Assembly (NCBI GenBank): GCA_963693005.1
Contig: OY843746.1
Coordinates: 1 to 10,305, forward strand
Source of the DNA: Bodonicaedibacter sp963693005
GTDB lineage: Bacteria > Pseudomonadota > Alphaproteobacteria > UBA6184
Reading direction: 5' to 3'
Length of the DNA: 10,305 nucleotides
Below are positions 6,288 through 10,305 of the stretch, one piece after another. Position numbers and translations under genes: made by a program. Below the pieces are notes generated by a model that was not told the DNA's origin, ran no database searches, and saw only the letters and a program-made list of their open reading frames with translations. Position 1 is the stretch's first letter; each line of letters opens with the position of its first letter.

Positions 6288-6649
6288 AGGTCCACCGCGG
6301 GCGCTGGCCTCCGGGGACGACGTGGTCGAAGCGGTCCGCGACGGCGGAGACGGAGACGATCTACCGTGCGGTGTGCGCGTCGGTGGCGCCGTCGGCCAAC
6401 TGCAAGATCATGGTCCACACCGACAACATGACGACGAAGATGGTGCTGCAGAAGAAGCGGTCGCCGTCGCTGGAGGTCAACGCCGTGGCGGCACGCCTGT
6501 CCCGCCATTTCCCTGGCGTCGTCTTCGACAGCGAGCACATCCCAGGTGTGGACAACTTCGTCGACCACGTGTCGCGCGGAAAGGATATCGACATGAGTCT
6601 CATTCATGGAGGCTTCGCCGGGCTTACGGGCAAACATCCTTCCGCCTAA
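6152..6649 (+). CDS. RNase H domain of retroelement, -1 frame from RT
   Basis: A 165-residue frame from ATG 6152 to TAA at 6649, though it is more likely fused to the RT than started here. Putative catalytic residues of a retroelement RNase H appear in order: Asp27 in VTDASDWGWGAA, Glu66 in TAETETIYRA (Glu68 is the alternative), Asp91 in VHTDNMT, and Asp138 in HIPGVDNFVDHVSRG. The enzyme would degrade the RNA strand of the RNA:DNA hybrid. HIPG-x-x-N-x-x-D-x-x-SR is a typical RNase H ending in DIRS- and LTR-type elements. The phase change from the RT falls at three tandem ATGG units (6152-6163); one extra unit would restore a continuous frame reading EWMDGWVVENK. No methyltransferase or recombinase follows; repeat copy 2 begins 93 bases after the stop. 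Confidence 0.78.
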   Translation: MDGWVVENKPRDLRQAVRTVDYTMVTDASDWGWGAAVLNMHTGRVKVHRGRWPPGTTWSKRSATAETETIYRAVCASVAPSANCKIMVHTDNMTTKMVLQKKRSPSLEVNAVAARLSRHFPGVVFDSEHIPGVDNFVDHVSRGKDIDMSLIHGGFAGLTGKHPSA

Positions 6650-6742
6650 GTTGACCCTGAGGACCCTCCTCATGTGCCGTGAGTGCCTCCCAAGAGTGTT
6701 GGTGTTTCCTGTAGCTCATGGACTCCTAGGGCCGGTGGGTCA

Positions 6743-6944
6743 GTTGTCACAGAGCACCATGTGTGCCTCTGCCTCTGATGACCTACTCACTTATCGCCTT
6801 ACGATGTTCCAGTAACGAGTTCAGTGATTCACACAACAAAAACAAGCTCAAGGGATTGCCCATGGTGCGTGCCAACCTGAATGTGTTGGGTGTCTCAGCC
6901 ATTGCGCAGTAAACGCCAGCTGGCGTATCTTCCTTGAGCGTTTC
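6743..6944 (+). repeat. 202-bp direct repeat, copy 2
   Basis: Identical to 4705-4906, including the 14-bp palindrome (6913-6926). Here no long coding frame enters it, since the RNase H frame stops at 6649. It probably acts as the 3' terminal or internal repeat of the retroelement. Confidence 0.95.
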
Positions 6945-7427
6945 TACTCGCTGCTTGCAACGATGGAAGTTGGTGACTGAGTAGGCAGTATGTTGTGTCC
7001 AGCGATGCTATCGCCCGTGGAAGTCTCGCACGACTCGCCACGCTCAATCAATCCTCAGCAAGAAGCCAGGCCGGTTCCCGCCACCGCAGCCTCGTTTTTC
7101 TTCTTACTTTTGCCTCCCAAGGCATTTGCCTCTCCAAGGCGTTCATGGCGTACAGAACTGCAACTTTTTTAGCTCGGTTCAGTCGTCCGTCGATTGAAGG
7201 AGGCACGTCTTCGTTTCTTCGTTTCTTCGTTTTCTTCGTTTCTTCGTTTCTTCGTGTCTTCGTCTTCGTCTTCGTTTGCGTCAGTCGCGGGCTCCGTGCT
7301 GCCTCCGCCCCCGAATCCCTTGAGCCCTTGCTGCTCGGGATGCCGCTGCTCGGTCCTCCGATGTCTTGGCCGATCCCGGGCCGTGATGTCGCGTGCTTTC
7401 CAGCCCGATGACCGATCGCGGCTGTTG
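6945..7427. other. Spacer with pyrimidine microsatellite, no supported gene
   Basis: No domain or coding bias seen. 7206-7277 is a degenerate repeat of TTTCTTCG and TCTTCG units (purine-rich on the minus strand). It resembles the TCTTCG-rich parts of the satellite that follows and may have seeded it or decayed from it. Confidence 0.6.
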
Positions 7428-9281
7428 ACGCTCTTCATTCATCGCGCGTTCTTCATCGCGCTCGTCTTCGTCTTCGCGTCAAAGTGGCGGGCTTCGTGCC
7501 TTCGCCCTTGGATCCCTCGCGCCGTCGATGCGTGCTGGACAGCTGTTTCCTCGATGTCGTGTGATGTTTCGCGCCGACCGATGAGGCTGATTTTGACGCT
7601 CTTCATTCTGTTTTGCGCGCGCGTCACCGCTCGGGCTTCTTTGCCCTCGCAGTTGCCTCTTCGTCTTCCGACATCTCGCCCATTTGGCGGCGTTTGATGT
7701 CTTGCGCATGAGCCGCGCCGGCTTCGTGTCGCCTGGGGACGAATTCGGTTCTGTGTTTTGTGGTGACGCTTCGTCTTTTCGCGCGCGCGAGCGTCTGGTT
7801 GGCGCTCTTCATCTTCGTTTGCGCGCTCGTCTTCGTCTCGCGTCAAGTGGCGGGCTTCGTGCCTTCGCCCTTTTGATCCCTCGCGCCGTCGATGCGTGCT
7901 GGGACGCCGCTCGATCTCTCGACATCTGTTTCCTCGATGTCGTGTGATGTTTCGCGCCGACCGATGCGGCTGATTCCGACGCTCTTCATTCTGTTTTGCG
8001 CGTCACCGCTCGGGCTTCTTTGCCCTCGCAGTTGCCTCTTCGTCTTCCGACATCTGTCGCCCATTTGGCGGCGTTTGATGTTTTGCACGAGCCGCGCCGG
8101 CTGCGTGTTGCCTGGGGACGAATTCGGTTCTGTGTTTTGTGGTGACGCTTCGTCTTTTCGCGCGCGCGAGCGTCTGGTTGGCGCTCTTCATCTTCGTTTG
8201 CGCGCTCGTCTTCGTCTCGCGTCAAGTGGCGGGCTTCGTGCCTTCGCCCTTTTGATCCCTCGCGCCGTCGATGCGTGCTGGGACGCCGCTCGGTCTCTCG
8301 ACATCTGTTTCCTCGATGTCGTGTGATGTTTGCGCCGACCGATGCGGCTGCTTTTGACGCTCTTCATTCTGTTGTGCGCGCGCGTCACCGCTCGGGCTTC
8401 TTTGCCCTCGCAGTTGCCTCTTCGTCTTCTGACATCTGTCGCCCGTTTGGCGGCGTTTGATGTCTTGCGCACGAGCCGCGCCGGCTCGCGTGTCGCCTGA
8501 GGACGAATTCTATTTTTTGCGGTGACGCTCCGTCTTTCACGCGCGCGAGCGTCTGGTTGGCGCTCTTCAGTCTTCATTCGCGCGCTCGTCTTCGTCTCGC
8601 GTCAAGTGGCGGGCTTCGCCCTTGGATCCCTCGCGCCGTCGATGCGTGCTGGGACGCCGCTCGGTCTCTCGACATCTGTTTCCTCGATGTCGTGTGATGT
8701 TTTGCGCCGACCGATGCGGCTTCTTTTGACGCTCTTCATTCTGTTGTGCGCGCGCGTCACCGCTCGGGCTTCTTTGCCCTCGCAGTTGCCTCTTCGTCTT
8801 CCGACATCTGTCGCCCGTTTGGCGGCGTTTGATGTCTTGCGCACGAGCCGCGCCGGCTCGCGTGTCGCCTGAGGACAAATTCTATATTTTGCGGTTGCGG
8901 CGTGACGCTCCGTCTTTTCACGCGCGCGAGCGTCTGGTTGGCGCTCTTCATCTTCGTTTGCGCGCTCGTCTTCGTCTCGCGTCAAGTGGCGGGCTTCGTG
9001 CCTTCGCCCTTTTGATCCCTCGCGCCGTCGATGCGTGCTGGGACGCCGCTCGGTCTCTCGACATCTGTTTCCTCGATGTCGTGTGATGTTTTGCGCCGAC
9101 CGATGCGGCTGATTTTGACGCTCTTCATTCTGTTTTGCGCGCGCGTCACCGCTCGGGCTTCTTTGCCCTCGCAGTTGCCTCTTCGTCTTCCGACATCTGC
9201 CGCCCATTTGGCGGCGTTTGATGTTTTGCGCACGAGCCGCGCCGGCTCGCGTGTCGCCTGAGGACGAATTCTATTTTTTGT
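7428..9281. repeat. Satellite array, about 4.9 units of about 379 bp, each a diverged dimer
   Basis: Unit starts (G[AC]CGCTCTTCAT followed by the GCGCTCGTC region) lie at 7428, 7802, 8181, 8560 and 8941, spaced 374, 379, 379 and 381. Within each unit a related half begins GACGCTCTTCATTCTG at 7595, 7978, 8356, 8728 and 9117. Both halves share the GCTCTTCAT start, a GGGCTTC...TGCC block and a CGACATCTG...TGATGT block, so the unit is a higher-order dimer of about 170- and 205-bp monomers. The first unit lacks about 19 bases near 7538 and the last breaks off about 40 bases early. Spacings between matching sites (for example GCCGTCGATGCG at 7521, 7885, 8264, 8635, 9024) are not multiples of three, so the open frames on both strands are not a conserved repeat protein. 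Confidence 0.92.
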
Positions 9282-9568
9282 TTCCTTGAAGAGAACTAAA
9301 CGAAAAACAATCACTGAATGAACGAAACACAAATGTCCGAACAAGAAAAAAAGGGAAGGGAAGAGAAAACTAAGAGGAAGGGGAAAACAACACACAAAAG
9401 GAACACACAAAACAAAGCACGGAGAGGGGGGGGGGGGGGTTGCACGGAAAAAGAAATGGAAGAAAGGGCCGACCAAAAAGCAAAGAGCTAAATGACAAAG
9501 CACAGGGAGGGGAAAGCGACAGCAGAGAAGCCATCGACAGGGGGGTCGGCGGAGCCTCACGACTCACA
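9282..9568. other. Purine-rich segment, probable 3' flank of the minus-strand gene
   Basis: The plus strand is strongly A/G-rich (pyrimidine-rich on minus), with 14 consecutive G at 9426-9439. There is no coding signal. It lies directly downstream of the stop of the minus-strand retroelement protein, so it is likely its 3' untranslated region. The satellite begins abruptly at its other end. Confidence 0.5.
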
Positions 9569-10305
9569 CTACGCAGCGCTGCTCGACGCGCGCGCGAGGG
9601 AGGAGCTCAGCCGCTCGACGAGGTCCCGGGGCATGGACCAGGAGGTGGAGGAGGTCACGCTGTGCTGGCGGTACGACGGCTCGGCGAAGTCTTCGACGAC
9701 ATTGGCGTCATCGTCGCTGTCGGCCGACCGCGTGCCGAATGCCATCACGTCGAGGGCCGGGAGTGCCGGCCGCGCGGTGGCGGCGGCGGGCCCGGTGGCG
9801 TTGCGCAGCGCGGCAATGGAATCACCGCAGCTGCGGGCGTTCGGTGCCAGCACCAGCGAGGCGAAGTTCTTCGCCAGGGTGAGGGAGAACTGCTGCATGA
9901 CCAGCTGCACGGCCCGAGACCGAGGGAGCCCGCTCCGGTTGCCCCAGTGCCCCGCAAGCTTCTTCAGCAGGGCGACAAACTCCGGTGCGAACCCACCGTA
10001 GGTCTCGCAGATGGCGGCGACGAACACGTGCTTCCCGCCCATCGCAATCTGGTCGGAAATGTGTCCTGCGTACTTGTCCCGCTTCCGACCCACGACAATC
10101 TCAGCAGCACCGAGGGAAGTCTTGACGGCGCTCTTGGCGTAGGCTTTTGCGTGCGGGTGACAGACTCCGACGTCGACGTGGTAGCGCTGGCCGTCCAGCG
10201 AGAACACGACGTCCATGCGTCCACCGAATTTCGAGTACTTGGCTTTGGCCGGGGTCTCCTTCTGCACGTGGCTCGCCCCAGCGTCGCGCGCGAGGTGGTA
10301 CAAGA
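9569..10305 (-). CDS. C-terminal part of a retroelement protein with restriction-like endonuclease signature (5' end outside window)
   Basis: The frame is open from the window edge to TAG at 9569-9571, about 244 residues, G/C-rich at third positions. Numbering from the edge, RMDVVF (29-34) is followed after 12 residues by VDVGV (43-47), then GRKRDKY (72-78). The restriction-like endonucleases of R2/CRE-type non-LTR retrotransposons carry K/R-P-D-x12-14-D/E and a following K-x-x-K-Y; here Asp31 and Asp44 have that spacing and Lys74/Lys77-Tyr78 fit, but Met replaces the usual Pro. The rest is helical (KHVFVAAICETYGG, FVALLKKLAGHWGN) and ends in a disordered Ser/Ala-rich tail. In such elements this domain nicks the target to prime reverse transcription. 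The RT itself, if present, is beyond the right edge. It is unrelated to the DIRS-like RT in this window. A degenerate or domesticated nuclease-fold protein is an alternative. Confidence 0.55.
   Translation of the reverse strand, partial: LYHLARDAGASHVQKETPAKAKYSKFGGRMDVVFSLDGQRYHVDVGVCHPHAKAYAKSAVKTSLGAAEIVVGRKRDKYAGHISDQIAMGGKHVFVAAICETYGGFAPEFVALLKKLAGHWGNRSGLPRSRAVQLVMQQFSLTLAKNFASLVLAPNARSCGDSIAALRNATGPAAATARPALPALDVMAFGTRSADSDDDANVVEDFAEPSYRQHSVTSSTSWSMPRDLVERLSSSLARASSSAA

Larger units (their letters stand above)
4705..6944 (+). mobile_element. Retroelement with identical 202-bp direct repeats, DIRS/VIPER-like RT-RNase H
   Basis: Two identical 202-bp direct repeats flank 1836 bp that contain an RT palm and an RNase H. 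The flanks (ACCG before, TACTCG after) show no target-site duplication, and the repeats lack TG...CA ends, so a standard LTR retrotransposon is unlikely. Tyrosine-recombinase retroelements (DIRS, Ngaro, VIPER) make no target duplication and have internal direct-repeat arrangements, which fits. However, no tyrosine recombinase is recognisable in the window and the left part is non-coding, so the copy is incomplete or its outer limits lie elsewhere. The Gag-like and USP-like genes upstream may be part of a larger element. Identity of the repeats suggests recent insertion or gene conversion. Confidence 0.6.

Noticed and set aside
4705..6944. Ordinary LTR retrotransposon
   Set aside because: The repeats lack TG...CA ends, no target duplication or primer binding site next to copy 1 was seen, and no aspartic protease or DDE integrase is present. 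RT and RNase H motifs look DIRS/VIPER-like instead.
7206..7277. Possible telomere-like or CRISPR-like short repeat
   Set aside because: The units are degenerate TTTCTTCG/TCTTCG with no spacers and no telomere consensus. It is a simple microsatellite.
8602..9207. 201-codon minus-strand frame, and similar frames across the satellite
   Set aside because: Repeat-unit spacings are not multiples of three, so the frame is not conserved between units. Openness comes from GC-rich sequence with few TA dinucleotides.
1..10305. tRNA, rRNA or spliced-leader RNA genes
   Set aside because: I looked for tRNA arm motifs, rRNA-like conserved blocks and a dinoflagellate-type spliced-leader relic and saw none, though a covariance search was not possible.

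Overview
The window looks like nuclear DNA of a microbial eukaryote with GC-rich genes, probably an alga or other protist. Coding stretches use almost only G or C in third codon positions. One split gene fits a GC-AG intron, and nothing looks like bacterial gene organisation. The split-gene pattern (short direct repeat across both splice points) recalls dinoflagellates, but the lineage cannot be fixed from this sequence. Almost everything supportable is mobile-element or satellite material.

Layout. About 1-567: no supported gene. 568-2310 (+): a long, basic, low-complexity, Gag-like frame. 2271-2591 (+): a -1-frame segment ending in a C2H2 zinc finger, which continues at 4034-4740 as a compact ubiquitin-specific-protease-like (USP, C19) cysteine peptidase. 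Between the two halves, 2592-4027 holds a 1.4-kb AT-richer insert. It is full of GGTATT/AATACC motifs, has imperfect inverted ends and a 72-bp perfect palindrome, and is bounded by an 11-bp direct repeat lying exactly where the two reading frames join. It reads as a transposon-derived, introner-like intron.

4705-4906 and 6743-6944 are identical 202-bp direct repeats. They bracket a reverse transcriptase (5472-6287) and an RNase H (6152-6649) of the tyrosine-recombinase retroelement type (DIRS/Ngaro/VIPER-like). The RT keeps palm motifs A, B and C but has YVDN instead of YxDD. The fingers are missing, and the RNase H lies in the -1 frame after an ATGG microrepeat. The peptidase stop codon lies inside the first repeat, which either links the peptidase gene to the retroelement or shows that the retroelement landed in it.

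7428-9281 is a satellite of nearly five ~379-bp units, each itself a diverged dimer of ~170-bp and ~205-bp monomers. 9569-10305 (-) is the C-terminal part of a second retroelement protein, with a signature like the restriction-like endonuclease of R2/CRE-type non-LTR retrotransposons. It runs off the window.

The most interesting possibility is a Gag-like / zinc finger-USP peptidase / RT / RNase H series, all on one strand with -1 frame steps. That would be a retroelement carrying a deubiquitinase-like peptidase. Membership of one element is inferred, not shown.
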